NCBI GenBank assembly: GCA_002189035.1
Contig: CM007991.1
Span: forward strand, 372,001-436,000
Origin: Utricularia gibba
Taxonomy: Eukaryota > Streptophyta > Magnoliopsida > Lamiales > Lentibulariaceae
Reading direction: 5' to 3'
Length of the DNA stretch: 64,000 nt
Position numbers and translations under genes: made by a program. Numbering within the stretch: position 1 is the first letter of the stretch; the number at the start of each line of letters is the position of its first letter. The notes below the pieces were generated by a model that saw nothing but the letters and a program-made list of their open reading frames with translations, was not told the DNA's origin and searched no databases. Shown here one piece after another: positions 14,001-27,034 of the stretch.

Positions 14001-14376
14001 ATTGCAGTTTTTGATAGTAATATCAATTTGTACAAACAGTGCACTCCTTGTATGCTTATATGATCGTGAAGGAACTTGGAGTTTATCTCCTGGACTTGCA
14101 GTCATTCTCGTCTTGGAGCATCTGCTTTTATTCATAAAATTCGGATTCTCCCGCCTTGTTCCCGAGGTACAATTAAAATTCAGAAAGATGATGAATTAGC
14201 TGATTATATTAAACTACAAACTAGAAATGTTTTATTTTTGTATTTTCCAGGAGCCAGCATGGGTGAAAGCCATACGAAGGAAAAATGCAACTCAAGCTGA
14301 AGAAATATGCTCAAGACAATTGCTGCGGAGCATATCGGGTCATGAATGCCTCAGTGAGATGAAGAAGACCAACTAG
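11017..14376 (+). CDS. Anoctamin-like (TMEM16) membrane protein, At1g73020 type
   Basis: Plant member of the anoctamin/TMEM16 family; animal and fungal relatives are Ca2+-activated chloride channels, phospholipid scramblases or ER tethers. The plant function is poorly known. Exons: 11017-11178, 11251-11320, 11393-11508, 11741-11867, 11948-12048, 12168-12259, 12351-12455, 12552-12806, 12885-13017, 13090-13203, 13285-13355, 13425-13555, 13637-13719, 13821-13928, 14008-14166, 14251-14376. They sum to 651 codons (650 aa) with continuous phase. An N-terminal cytosolic domain ([15 protein letters not shown]) comes first, then hydrophobic segments such as [52 protein letters not shown] and [19 protein letters not shown]. 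The family-typical signatures [14 protein letters not shown] and LLRSISG are present. Start chosen because it gives the family-like N-terminus VFEIAVAI. Confidence 0.93.
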
Positions 14377-15291
14377 GAAGGTTAGTTTGCTTAGTATTGT
14401 GTTGTGTCAGTAGGACTAAATGCGTTTATTCTTGATTGGGATGTTTGAAAATTGCAAATCTTAATTTGATTAATGTGGTTGAATGCATTCTGAATTTCGA
14501 CAAAGCTTGTACAGGATAGGAGGCAGTGATTCCATTCTTTGTTCTTACTCTGCTGACCAACCGTTCTGATGCGGGGAGAAGTTTAGAGCTGGACTTTGTG
14601 AAACTGCCGTAGCCCACTTAATGATCGGTTACACAAGCACAACATTTTCCACCGTTGAAGCAATCTTAGTGAGCTGAGAAACAACATACATACACAAAAT
14701 TTTGTAGTGATGCAGACAGGACAGGACAGCACAAATGGTACCCCTCCATGGTGCTAGTCCATATCCCAATTACCGTAATGTTTTACACTATCACACGAAC
14801 CATTAGTTCTCGCACAATGAACTTTGAGACTAGAGCACACGAGCCTGAGTATGGGCTGTCTGAACTCCAGAGATAGCACAGAGTTCTTGGCGTTCCTTGT
14901 GCAAAATGGTCTGCTTGAATCGAAGGATGATAATGGCGCGCATGGGCACTGTGGTCGCTTTTGGCTCCTGCCGCTTTCACAGTCCATCTTCAGGTATCCA
15001 TTATTTATTCATTATTTTACTTCTGCCTCGCGCTCCACGGGCCTCTTTTCTTGGCCTCAGCTCCCTCAAACTCAAACTCGAAATTTCCTTGCAAAAAGGC
15101 AACCGGAGCTGCATCCTGAGAAGTCCAAGGGTTAGATTTTCCTTGGTCTTCTTTATTGCCATGGAAGGGAACTTGTAACTGCTGGGCGGCGGTGAATTCG
15201 ATCGGCTAAAACCGGCTGCGTGCCTGAGCTGAAGCCCCAGTAGTCGTAAAATAACTGCGGATAGAAACGCAACAGCTGAACACAACTCGAC
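14377..15291. other. Intergenic between same-strand genes
   Basis: Anoctamin 3' UTR (probably to about 14.7 kb) followed by the upstream region and leader of the isomerase gene. No convincing ORF. The region just before 15292 is GC-richer than the surroundings, as expected for a 5' leader. Confidence 0.5.
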
Positions 15292-17445
<2,154 letters not shown>

Positions 17446-17966
17446 ACCAGCAACATTTCCTCCACCATGGATGAGCATTTCTGCTCCATGCTAAAGTTAC
17501 TCTACTTCACCGCACTGTGTGATACTCTGTTGCTGCTGCGATAGCATTCATACGTTCCTAATACCCTGATAAGATGCTTGCTTCCAAGGGGGGGCGAGCT
17601 CACTTCGAAGAAAGATGGTGGGATCACTGTAAATGAATTCTGCATCAGTAAGTTGGATCCAATTAATCTTCTGCAAGATCAGATCTTTGACTGTTTTAAG
17701 AATGGACTGCGGCTGCACCAAGGTGATCATGTGGTCAGCGCAGGAGTAGCTGCTAATAGCTGAACAAATGTCAATCGATGTTATGGTAATTAATGATCTG
17801 GACCAAGGGTGCCTACAGTGATAGATGGGCGACTAGAGTATCTTGTTCGCTTTCTGCTCAAGAATCGCATCTCCACAGCTTCCCATATCTCCAGAATCTT
17901 TCGATTCTTATTGCTGGGACTCGATTTGAACACAAGGGGTTTCTTGGTTGCTATGATAAGGGCGCA
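17446..17966. other. IDI 3' UTR and upstream region of the next gene
   Basis: About 520 bases between two same-strand genes. An in-frame ORF continues upstream of the chosen start at 17967 (to an ATG at 17793). Those residues do not look like the family N-terminus, so I treat them as leader. Confidence 0.5.
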
Positions 17967-20878
17967 ATGGAATGCCCATCGCATGCCTTCCGCTACAATG
18001 GCACCCAGTGCTGTTGCAATCCTGGGTATCTCTACAATACGACCCAGAACAGTTGCAAGCTCTTAGAGGTGGCTGATTCCAGCTTGGAGATGAGCAGCGG
18101 CGTGCATTACGACTCCCCCTTTACCTTCCCACAGACGATACTCCCTTTGAATTCGATTTCTAGGTTCACCGCGTCGCAGGCAGTGTTACTTGAAGCAACG
18201 CTTGTGTTGCTGGTTATTTGGTTGTGTTTCTGCTTCTTTCTTCGTTTCGTTCCTCTGGGTTCCGATGGCCGCTCTCGCTGGTTCAAAATCCGTTGGTGGG
18301 TTAGCCGTCTTGACATCTCCTTTGCGACACGGCACTGGCTTGATGACCAGAAACCAGTTACCAAACGCAAAACCGAGCTTGGTGGTTGCTTGTCTGTTGC
18401 CAGTTGGATACTCTTCATCGGATTGATTGCAGCGTGCGTGTCGGAACGACCCAAATAATTCAGTTTTCATGATGCTCAGTTTGTTTCTGAACTTAACCAT
18501 TTCCACCCTTCTGCAGGTTGCTGTACCAAACGATATCGAAGCAGAGAGTAGAAGTGGGTAATGTTAGAGCCACTAATTCCCCTGATTTGGCGTCTTTTGT
18601 GAACGATTTCGCGGTTAATATCACCACGATTTCCGGCATGAATTGTGCCCATTTGCGTGGCCTTGGGACTCTTGTCACTGGGAATCCAATGTCCATTGAT
18701 AGCAGAGTCATGCCTCTTTCAAGGTTTGCAAACTTCTCGTGCATCAACACCACTCTTGGGCCAACAATTGCGCTGCATTGCCACAGCTGCCAGCCTATGT
18801 CAGACGTTGCCTACATCTCATGGCAGTTCGTGGATCTTCCCAATAGTCCTGCAACTGCTGTGGGCTTCCAGTTTAACCTCACCGCAGCGAACCCTGCCAG
18901 AAATAGGATTAAGAGTTTTGTGAGTGGCACTCTAAGAAATGTCAGCTATCAACGAGGACCAGTTACATATAGAGGAGTACTTCCTAATATGTTCAAATTC
19001 AACCTTTTCCCCGTGATGTACCGTAATTTACATGACTTGAAGCTCATCCAACCTCTGTTTCATGAGTTCATCCCTGGTTCTTACTATGATGAAATAAGTC
19101 AGCTGCAAGCATCCGTAGGGGAACCAAAAGCTGGACTGATCAACAATACATTGTCACTGAATTTCCTCTCTTCCTACATCATTGAGATTGCGAATCAGAA
19201 TACCTTTCGACCTGGTGAGTCAATCCTCAAACTCATATTTTAACTCTTTTTTTGTTGTCTTGACTTCTTTAGTAACTACATTCTGCATGTGGTTTAATAT
19301 GTGGTACAAAGCTTTGCTTTGGAATTCAACTTTTTGGTTATCAGTGTATGGGAAGGTAAAGAGGCGTATTGTATAAATGATGGAGGTTATGAACATTTAC
19401 TGTTATTGTTGTATATTTAAGTGTAGAATACAGATAGGGGTTGCTTGGTTGCGGCATGGAATGCGAAGCATGTAGTTTGAACCTTCGACTGTCACTCCAC
19501 AAATGGAGTTGTTTGTTGCTTGTGCAATACTATCGTTTGTTAAATTTGCTGTACAAGAAGGAAAAGAACGTTCGTAGTATATAGTACGTGACAATGCCAT
19601 ACTGCATTATTCATTTGAAATATCTGACAAATGATACGCTTTATCTTATTTTGTCAAATCAGTGAGCTTCCTTGCTGATCTGGGAGGTCTCTATTGCATT
19701 AGTATTGGAATATTTTTTTACTTACTGGTGCAGGTATGCTTTTTTCTTTCTGTCCATCTTATTCTGTTCTCTTTGGACCTGAAACTTATGCATCATGAAA
19801 CATGTGCATCTATTCAAAAAAAAAAAAAAACAATGCAGTACTTTGACATATGCACTTAATGTTAGGCAGCAGCTACCCTGCAAGATTTGAGAGTTTTGGT
19901 CTTTTTTTTTTTTTAACTAAAGGTATTCATAAAGTTCCTAGTTTAAAGTGTGAATACAGGTTCAGGAGTCTCCGCAACGAGGACAGTATCATGAGGAATA
20001 TAAAAAATCGAAGAAGAGCCAAAGACAACTGGGAAAAAGTACTTCTTCATCCGTTTTGTCAGCAAGACTGATACCACACACCTGCACATTTCTTTGGTTT
20101 GCCCTCTTCGTATGTGCCCAGACGGGGTTGCAGCCTTCGTTCTCTTGTTTGAGCGTATGCGCATCTCTATGTAGTTAAGAAAGTACGTGCAGTACACCTG
20201 GGGAGCTAACTTTTTGGAGGCAGACAGGAGCGAGAGAGATGATGAATGTTGTGCTTGTGTTACCAGGAAGTCATTGCATCAGCATCGTTCATCACCTAGG
20301 TCGAAGTTGCACCGAACTGGTGCTGCCACATTCAGAAAAAAGGTAGTGGTGATGCCCTTCACAATTTCTGCTATGTTGTAGATCAGCTGTATTTTATCTT
20401 TAGTTTCATGATCTTCACAGAAGGCCGTTTCAGAGAACGTTGACTCTGCTGATACTGCGACAGGAGAACTGAACTTAATGAAGATGGCATCTTCTTTTGA
20501 CAGAAAACCTGTAAGCCTTCCTTGCTTTGTGTTGAACTCTGCCAAACTTTGCTGGGGATGATCTTTTTCTCCTTGCGTAGGCAAATGAATGTGAGATAAA
20601 ACCAGTGACTCAGATCTCTCAACGCTGTCCATCTATCGATACTGCTGATGTACCACCACTCCCACCATTAGGTACGGTACAGCAAACTCCCTTTTACTGG
20701 ATTGTATTCACCTTTGCTTACTCTCTGTGGCCGTGCAGAGTTCAGTGCTGGTGATGAGATCAGCGCAGGCGCTCTTCAAGAAAACCTCAAAAAGTTGTAT
20801 GACTACAATGTACAGCTGAGAATGATGCTAGTAGCACGACAGATAAACGATTCGGTTAGAAGGGATAGACCATACTGA
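17967..20878 (+). CDS. Plant-conserved transmembrane glycoprotein of unknown function
   Basis: Exons: 17967-18433, 18517-19214, 19663-19733, 19949-20038, 20184-20342, 20421-20510, 20581-20671, 20739-20878; 602 codons, 601 aa, continuous phase. The N-terminus (MECPSHAFRYNGTQCCCNPGYL) is a Cys-rich EGF-like start without a classical signal peptide. Hydrophobic helices follow (AVLLEATLVLLVIWLCFCFFL and LSVASWILFIGLIAAL). Next comes a long, probably luminal or extracellular region with many N-glycosylation sequons (NITT, NFSC, NLTA, NVSY, NNTL) and paired Cys (LHCHSCQ). A late helix (LYCISIGIFFYLLVQ) precedes a basic cytosolic segment (IMRNIKNRRRAKDNW) and a Ser/Pro-rich tail ending RRDRPY. I recall uncharacterised plant orthologues with this layout but no assigned function. 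Start chosen for the MECPS motif. Confidence 0.82.
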
Positions 20879-21219
20879 AGGGTAAACTCATAGAAACGTC
20901 AAGCATGCTCTTGCATTTTACACATATTGCAGACCTTCATTATTTATTCATATGAATCGTATCGGAATTTTCATTGGTTCAGCTGAAAATAGAAAAAGAG
21001 ATCCTCATAATATGGAGATATTAAAACAAAATTTCCATGATACGATAAAAAAAAAAAAAAGGTGACAACTCTTGGTGCGAGTTTGTTTTTGAAAGCTCCT
21101 TGATGGCTCAGCTTATTGACATTCCATTCTACTGCAGAGGGAGGTTTCCTCCATTGGAAAGTCCAAAGCCCTAAATTGAAAATGAAACATTGAGAATAAA
21201 AAAAAAAAATTACCGTTTA
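20879..21219. terminator. Convergent 3'-end region
   Basis: About 340 bases between the converging transmembrane-protein and small-protein genes. It is AT-rich with poly(A) runs near 21047 and 21198 and should contain both 3' UTRs. No ORF of note. Confidence 0.4.
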
Positions 21220-21944
21220 TCATCTGAGTTTCTCCCTTGCAGCAGATTTGCGTGCTGCTTCACTGATCTTCTCAGCATACCCTTCAATGGGAGGCGTTAG
21301 TGTGGCCATAAATCGGTTCACTGGAAAAGGGGTCAAATCTGGGACCAAAGCAGCTGCCTTGAGGTCCTCTGGCAACGCCTCGATAGCCTCCTTCTTCAAG
21401 CGCAACAGAGTTGATTCAGCTGCCTGTCTTGCTCTATGCTTCCGCATCAGAACACGGCTGTACTCCTTGGCCAATCTTCGTCCATCTTCGATGGTCAGCT
21501 CATACTTTGGAATCTTATCTGCATCAACTAGACCTAAACTGATGAGATCCAAACCAGGGGTCCCATCATAAAAGGGGAGGAAAACTCATCCCCCTTTTTC
21601 CTTAGTTTCTGTTTTGCCTCTTCACTAGCCTTGCTAACTAGCCCCATTTTCTCCCGCTCGGCCTCCCTCTGCTTTTCCCTTGGCTTCAAGAATCTGATGG
21701 GTGCAGAAGCAGACAAGCATTGATCAACCATTTCATCAAACTCATTTCTCCTTCTTGGCCCTTCCTTGGAAGAAGAATCTGGGGATGAACCCTTGTTTGT
21801 AGTTAGTTTAGACCGCTTCAGTGTCTGCCCAGCCTTGATCTTCGCTTTCCCCTTGGCTGTTCCACTCACAGAGCATCTCTGCAATAGCTGGTAACCCAAA
21901 CAACTCAAGGGCCTTGATTTCTTCAAAACGGCTGAACCCATCAT
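21220..21944 (-). CDS. Small basic plant-conserved protein, one-base frameshift
   Basis: Intronless coding region split over two frames. The first frame runs from the tandem ATGs at 21944/21941 (MGSAVLKKSRPLSCLGYQLL) through NEFDEMVDQCLSASAPIRFL to KKGDEFSSPF. The second frame resumes at about 21572 with YDGTPGLDLISLGLVDADK and ends EAARKSAAREKLR at 21220. The junction lies in a run of four A on the plus strand (21570-21573); one extra A would join the frames into about 241 aa. The charged, Lys/Arg-rich helical C-terminus and the N-terminus, which resembles an organelle-targeting sequence, fit a mitochondrial ribosome-associated or RNA-binding protein. I do not recognise the family by name, so that is only a guess. 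An acceptor-like ACAAG directly before the ATG suggests a 5' UTR intron. Confidence 0.75.
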
Positions 21945-22837
21945 CTTGTAGAAACCTAAAAGCATAGACCATGAGTTTTCATTTTCCCCCAGCACAAACA
22001 ACCTCAATGGCACAACTATCACTGCATATAATAGATCTTGCCTCACTACCATTAAGGAGCATCAAATAGAGTAATACAGCCGTCAATTTAAATAAGAAAA
22101 ACCGTTGCCTAACAATTACAAAGTCGAAGAACCCCAGCTAGACAGCCCCATTTCAAAAAAGGCATACCGTTTATTGAAGCAGGAAAAGAACTCAAAACTA
22201 TCAAAAGACTTCAGCCTCGAGCTATCTCGAAACAATACCCAACTCTTCAGAATCCAAGTTTAACTGCAGAATAAAGCTCCGGTTCCCGTTAAAAGATCCG
22301 GGAAGACGAAACCTCCCTGTTTCTCGCTTCCCCGAAGCCCTAGGTAGAAAATGCGACGCCTCTGTTTTTCCTGAACATGCGTAGAAGCCCCAGTTTGTGA
22401 AAATGGGCTTCTCCTAAATGGGCTAGGCTACGCTCTTTAGCCCATTAATCGATTAACGGTTAATTAAACCTGCCCATTCAAACTTATTGGTTTACCGATT
22501 TCGATGATCGATTTTTATTTTAAACACTGTCGAAGTTTGGTTGCCCTTCCAGTTTGTGTGTTTCGTTGTGCTGGTGCATTTTAGTGCAATGTTTTGCAGT
22601 GGTTGGAATTCTGGGGGATGCAAAGAACATCATGCTTTCTTAAATCCTGGGATTTCTGGCCAGAAGATGGGTGATGCCCTGTGAGTTTCTTGGCTTATCT
22701 GCGTAAAAATACATGAGCTTTGGAAGTTGATGTTGTACTCAAGTCATGGTCTACGATTGTAGCTCTTCCGCTGTGATGATCCTGCGGAGTCTGTACAAAT
22801 CCACTGCTGTTATCACAGTGCCTTCTGCAAATTGGCA
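21945..22837. other. Leader and promoter of the 21.2-kb gene, 3' end of the kinase gene
   Basis: Likely holds the 5' UTR intron and first non-coding exon of the minus-strand gene at 21220-21944 (a leader-like segment sits near 22.3 kb). Beyond it lies the 3' UTR of the minus-strand kinase gene. No coding ORF is supported. Confidence 0.5.
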
Positions 22838-24977
22838 TCAAATATACTCATGAAGAATCATTTCTTGTCCATGACCGATCTCTGGTTTCTCGTACAGGCT
22901 ACGTTCTTCTTCCTCAATCACTGCCAAGGGGTTTGCTCTCTTGAGGGCCGGCCGCTTCTGGAACTTCTTCTTGTTGTTCTCTTGGATCCCTTCGTCTCCC
23001 TTTAGCATCCTCACAACCTTCATAACACAGCATAAGAAAAGAATATCTGTGATGTTCAAAAAACCAGCTGCAACAGCAACGTACTTGGCTCATTTGCGGC
23101 CTTTCTGAACAGTCATGGTGGATGCACAGGGTGGCCACATGAACGACGTGATGCAGCTGATCAACATTGTAGTTCCCGTTGAGGGCCGGATCAATGATCT
23201 TCCCTAAATCATGGGTTTGCAGGATGGGTTTGGCCTGTAATTTCCATCAAGCTTTTATCAGTCAGTATGCTGAACTTGATCTCATGAATATTTTCAGATA
23301 AGGTGGGTTACCCATATCAGAACGCTGTTTCCTGATTCATCTATGGCTGGCCGGCTGCTCACAAGCTCCAACAACAGAACCCCATATGCATAAACATCTG
23401 TCTTTTCATCAACTATTCCATGCATGAAGAACTCCGGAGGGAGATAACTGAGGTGAAAAAAAAAAGAGAGAGAAATAGATCTTATGGCTGAGGTAGAAGA
23501 AGCAAGAGAAGGGATACTGAAATTATTTGTTCAAAACATAGAAAGCCACCCAAATGTGCCTTCAATATGTGAAACAGTGAGGTGAGTCCATTGATCTGGA
23601 AGCCATTTTGCAAGTCCAAAATCTGAAATCTGCACATGTAATGTAGAGACAGAAGGGACTAGAATTTAGGGTTGCTCAAAGTAATCTAGAAAAAAGGTCT
23701 CTGCTTGCCTGTGGTTCAAAATCTGCAGTGAGCAAAATATTAGCAGACTTGATGTCTCTATGGATGATTCTTCTTTGGCAACCCTCATGGAGATAGGAGA
23801 GACCCGAGGCAATGCCTAGAGCAATGTTGTATCTGAGTTGCCATGTCAACTTTCCCTTCTCCCCTGAGCAGTTGAAACCAGTAAAATGACAGAAACAACT
23901 GTTTATTTTGAGGAGCCAAAACGAACCTTTTAGCAGAGAAGACAAGCTTCCGTTGGGAGATAGTGGAAGGACAAGATGCATCCCTCCTTCAACCCCATAC
24001 CCAACTACTCCCGAAATATTTGGATGATTAACGTGCACCAGAATTCCGAGCTCCGACAAGTAATCCGACGTCATTTCCTCTTGTGTTCCTCTAATAAGCC
24101 TTTTCACAGCTATGAGTTGTCCATCTTCCAAGTGCCCTTTGTATACCTCAGAATACCCACCTTCTCCAATCAAGTTCTCTAACCAAGATCCAAAAGAGTT
24201 GGTTTCATTGGAACACAGAATACAGAAACATGTCTTGTCCAAATTGCTGTACCTTGGCTGAAGTCATTAGTAGCTTCTTGAAGGTCAGAAAGTGTAAAAT
24301 TTTTCCAGGAAGTCTCAAAGCAGTAATACAAGTCGGCTTCTATGTGAGGAGGAAGAGATGGCAAACTCTGTGAACTCCTCGTAGTCTTCTTCTTTGAAAG
24401 CTTCTTTATGGAGGGAAGATGAGGTATGCTGGGATGAAACGAAGGCCCCTTTTTCAGCTTCCGAAGAAATCCCTTCCATTGTGAGCCAGCGCCTTCACTG
24501 TCGTCTTTCTCATTCGTCTTGGTGTCTTCCAAACTTACTGTTGATCCTACCTCTATTGCTACTATTGCCGAATTTCCCTTGTCTTCCTCTTTTCTAGACG
24601 AGGATTCGTCTTCTGTTGCGGCGAGCTCGAGGTCCAAGTTGCTTAAATCTACAGAAAACTTGATGATCGATCGTGACTCCTTTGAATACGCTGAACAATA
24701 CAAATTCTTGCTGGTTACCTTCCGGAGACAAGGTGATGGAGGTGGAGAAGAGTAATTTCTTCCCAACTATAAAGAATTGTCCATCAGAGCTCTCATCAGC
24801 AACTTCGCTTGCATCATCGGTTTCCCTTCGCAGACACCCAGCATAATCAAGCAACAGAAGCCATTCAATCAAGGTAACAAATTTGGATTTTCAATCAGCA
24901 AACATGATCATTCATCATTAACATGAAAAACTGTCTGGTTATGGTTTTTGTTACCTGTTCTGGGCTTCATTTTCCAT
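22838..24977 (-). CDS. Receptor-like cytoplasmic kinase, RLCK-VI / ROP-binding kinase type
   Basis: Soluble Ser/Thr kinase; the RLCK-VI family includes the ROP-GTPase-binding RBK1/RBK2. Exons (minus): 24955-24977, 24719-24825, 24253-24648, 23927-24178, 23709-23863, 23550-23629, 23312-23447, 23085-23234, 22838-23017; 493 codons, 492 aa. The N-terminal region is acidic and basic (SQWKGFLRKLKKG). The kinase domain begins SWKNFTLSDLQEATNDFSQ, with Gly-rich loop GEGGYSEV, Lys201 in AVKRL, catalytic HRDIKSAN (D296; an RD kinase) and SDFGLAKW (D314). The signature LCIHHDCSERPQMSQVVRML is typical of this subfamily. The intron after 23709 starts with GC (CAG|GCAAGC). The first two exons (a 23-base MENEAQN exon and ETDDASEVADESSDG) are my best phase-consistent model and are less certain. 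Confidence 0.9.
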
Positions 24978-27034
24978 GGCGCCCTGGAAACGAGGAAGGG
25001 GGAGAGAGAAAGAGAGCAAGAAGCAAAAATGGAAGAAATCGTCTGGTGCGTTGGGTTACATCTCATTGCATGCAATCAATCCATCTGGTGGCTTTCATCA
25101 ATTTCTTACCTCCTTAAAAACATCCAAACCTTGAACTGCGGGTTTTATTTGCCATTTTGAGAATGATCCATTTTTCTTACATTAAATAAATACATCCATA
25201 AAAAAAATAAAACAAAACTAACCCGAAAACCCATCCTAAGTCATGCCATAAAATGTTATTTTGTGTTAAATAATATATATTTGATTGCATCTGCTATGAG
25301 TAATTAATACACGAAATGCATAAAATCAACTCGATGTGCTTTGATTGAATGTCAATCAAACTAAATAATATATAGTTTTTTTGAAATAGTTTGAAAAAAT
25401 AGTAATGATAGTAGATTACGTCTTCAATGGAATCAATGGAAAAATTGGGAGTGGCAACAAATTTTTACATAAAGAATGTCAACGAAAAAAAAAAAGTTGT
25501 ATGAAACGTTTTTATAATATATGATATTTAGTACGAATATTCTGCTAATTTTTTAAATATAAATTCAACTTGATATCAAACATATGATAGTTGCTCCTTT
25601 TAATATTCCAAACTTCTTTCTCTTCCAACAGAACACCATTAGAATTTGAAATATCTGAGTGGCACACCAGTAGTAGTTGGGTTTCTGAACTTTCAAAATG
25701 TAAGAATTACCGATATTCAGAACCTTATTTTCGATCAGTGTTTTAAAGTAACGAATTCAATTTAAATCTGATAAAAATGATTCAATCCAAATTCATACTA
25801 ACAAAATCTAAAAATGAATTCAACCCGTTTTTAAAACACTGGTTCTCGTTTTAGGTTTACTCGTTAGCATATTGCCATCGATTTCAATTTTTGACAAATA
25901 CGGATTAAACGAAAATCTAATACCCTAAATCGTGTGTCGTGTTTGATAGATTTGTTTATTTTTTTCGAATTACGTTTATTTAATAGATGTGTTCTCTAAT
26001 ACACATGATTTGCAAAACATTTTTAGTAATGTTTTCTAAATTCTTTGCTTGTGGGAGTTTTCTCAATCAATGAAGATTTAGTTTTCTTAATTAAACAAGA
26101 TTTTATCAAACATAATATTATTTTAAATAGATATTTATAAAGCTGACTTAGTAAACATACTTTCAATGCTAACTATTACTAATTTACTTAAAATGAAACT
26201 AGTCTACCGAACATCCATTTTTGAATTTTTATGGATGATGTTTATAATAATATCCATAAAAAAAGTCAAAGTGACTTAAATCGGGTTTATGGGTTGGAAA
26301 TTGGAATGGGCATCTCGTGGTATTCTTTGGTTTTTAATTTTTAAATACAATTTATTATCCAAATTGTCAACGTTTACTTAAACCAAATTGCAACATGCTT
26401 GGAGCACCATGCTTTCTTGCCCTAAAGAGGAAAAATTACAATGAAAAGTAATCGGCACCACTTCTGGGGTTTACGTACTCGGAAAGAAACGAACACCCAA
26501 CACAAATGACCAACGGTGTGAAACTTCGAGTGGGTCACCTGAGTCCACGTGCGGAAAATAAAAGTATCAGACCAATGCCACGTGATGAAACAAAATCCAA
26601 GTACCCGCATGCAGGAAAACCGTTTGTACGAATTACGTAATTATAAATATCTCCAGGGGTCCCACACCCTGCTGCGACTCAAGTTGTTGAAAGTATACTT
26701 CATAAAGAAACGTGGACCGTATGTTTTTAGATCACGGTTCACATTAATCTTGAACCTTATTTTCAAGTAGGTAATTTACTGTGGTTTGAGAAGTGGTTAA
26801 GGGTATTTATAGCCTTAATTTGTAGTAAAAAGATGAAAAAGAACCGATGTGGGATGCATATCCATTACAGTAGTAAACCAACAGTTGAAGAGTACGCTTG
26901 AAATTTCTCTGAGTTACCATTCCATCAAGCAACTCCCATCTCGTTCCAATCTCCTTCGCTTCTTCCCATCTCTCTGTCTCTCCCTCTATATATATGCATC
27001 CACAGGACAAGGCATCGTCTCAGTTTGAAAGTTG
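24978..27034. other. Intergenic, divergent promoters
   Basis: About 2 kb between the minus-strand kinase and the plus-strand DMP fusion gene. It is AT-rich and non-coding, with scattered diverged copies of low-complexity segments. The last about 150 bases include a TATATATA box near 26989, about 45 bases upstream of the DMP ATG, where a core promoter would be expected. Confidence 0.5.
26985..26996 (+). promoter_or_regulatory. Candidate TATA box of the DMP-RRM gene
   Basis: A CTATATATATG stretch sits about 40-50 bases upstream of the ATG at 27035, after a CT-rich tract (TCTCTCTGTCTCTCCCTC). The position is close for a TATA box, so the transcript would have a very short leader. Inferred from sequence only. 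Confidence 0.35.

Noticed and set aside
17793-17966. N-terminal extension of the unknown transmembrane protein
   Set aside because: The in-frame upstream residues look non-conserved; MECPS at 17967 fits the family start as I recall it.
24594-24766. Kinase N-terminus read straight through from the TTG at 24766
   Set aside because: No ATG, preceded directly by a stop, and TTG starts are not expected in a plant nuclear gene. The spliced model is phase-consistent.
25980-26210. Possible MITE from an AACATTTTTAGTAATGTTTT-like start
   Set aside because: No matching inverted end with a target duplication could be found on the right side.
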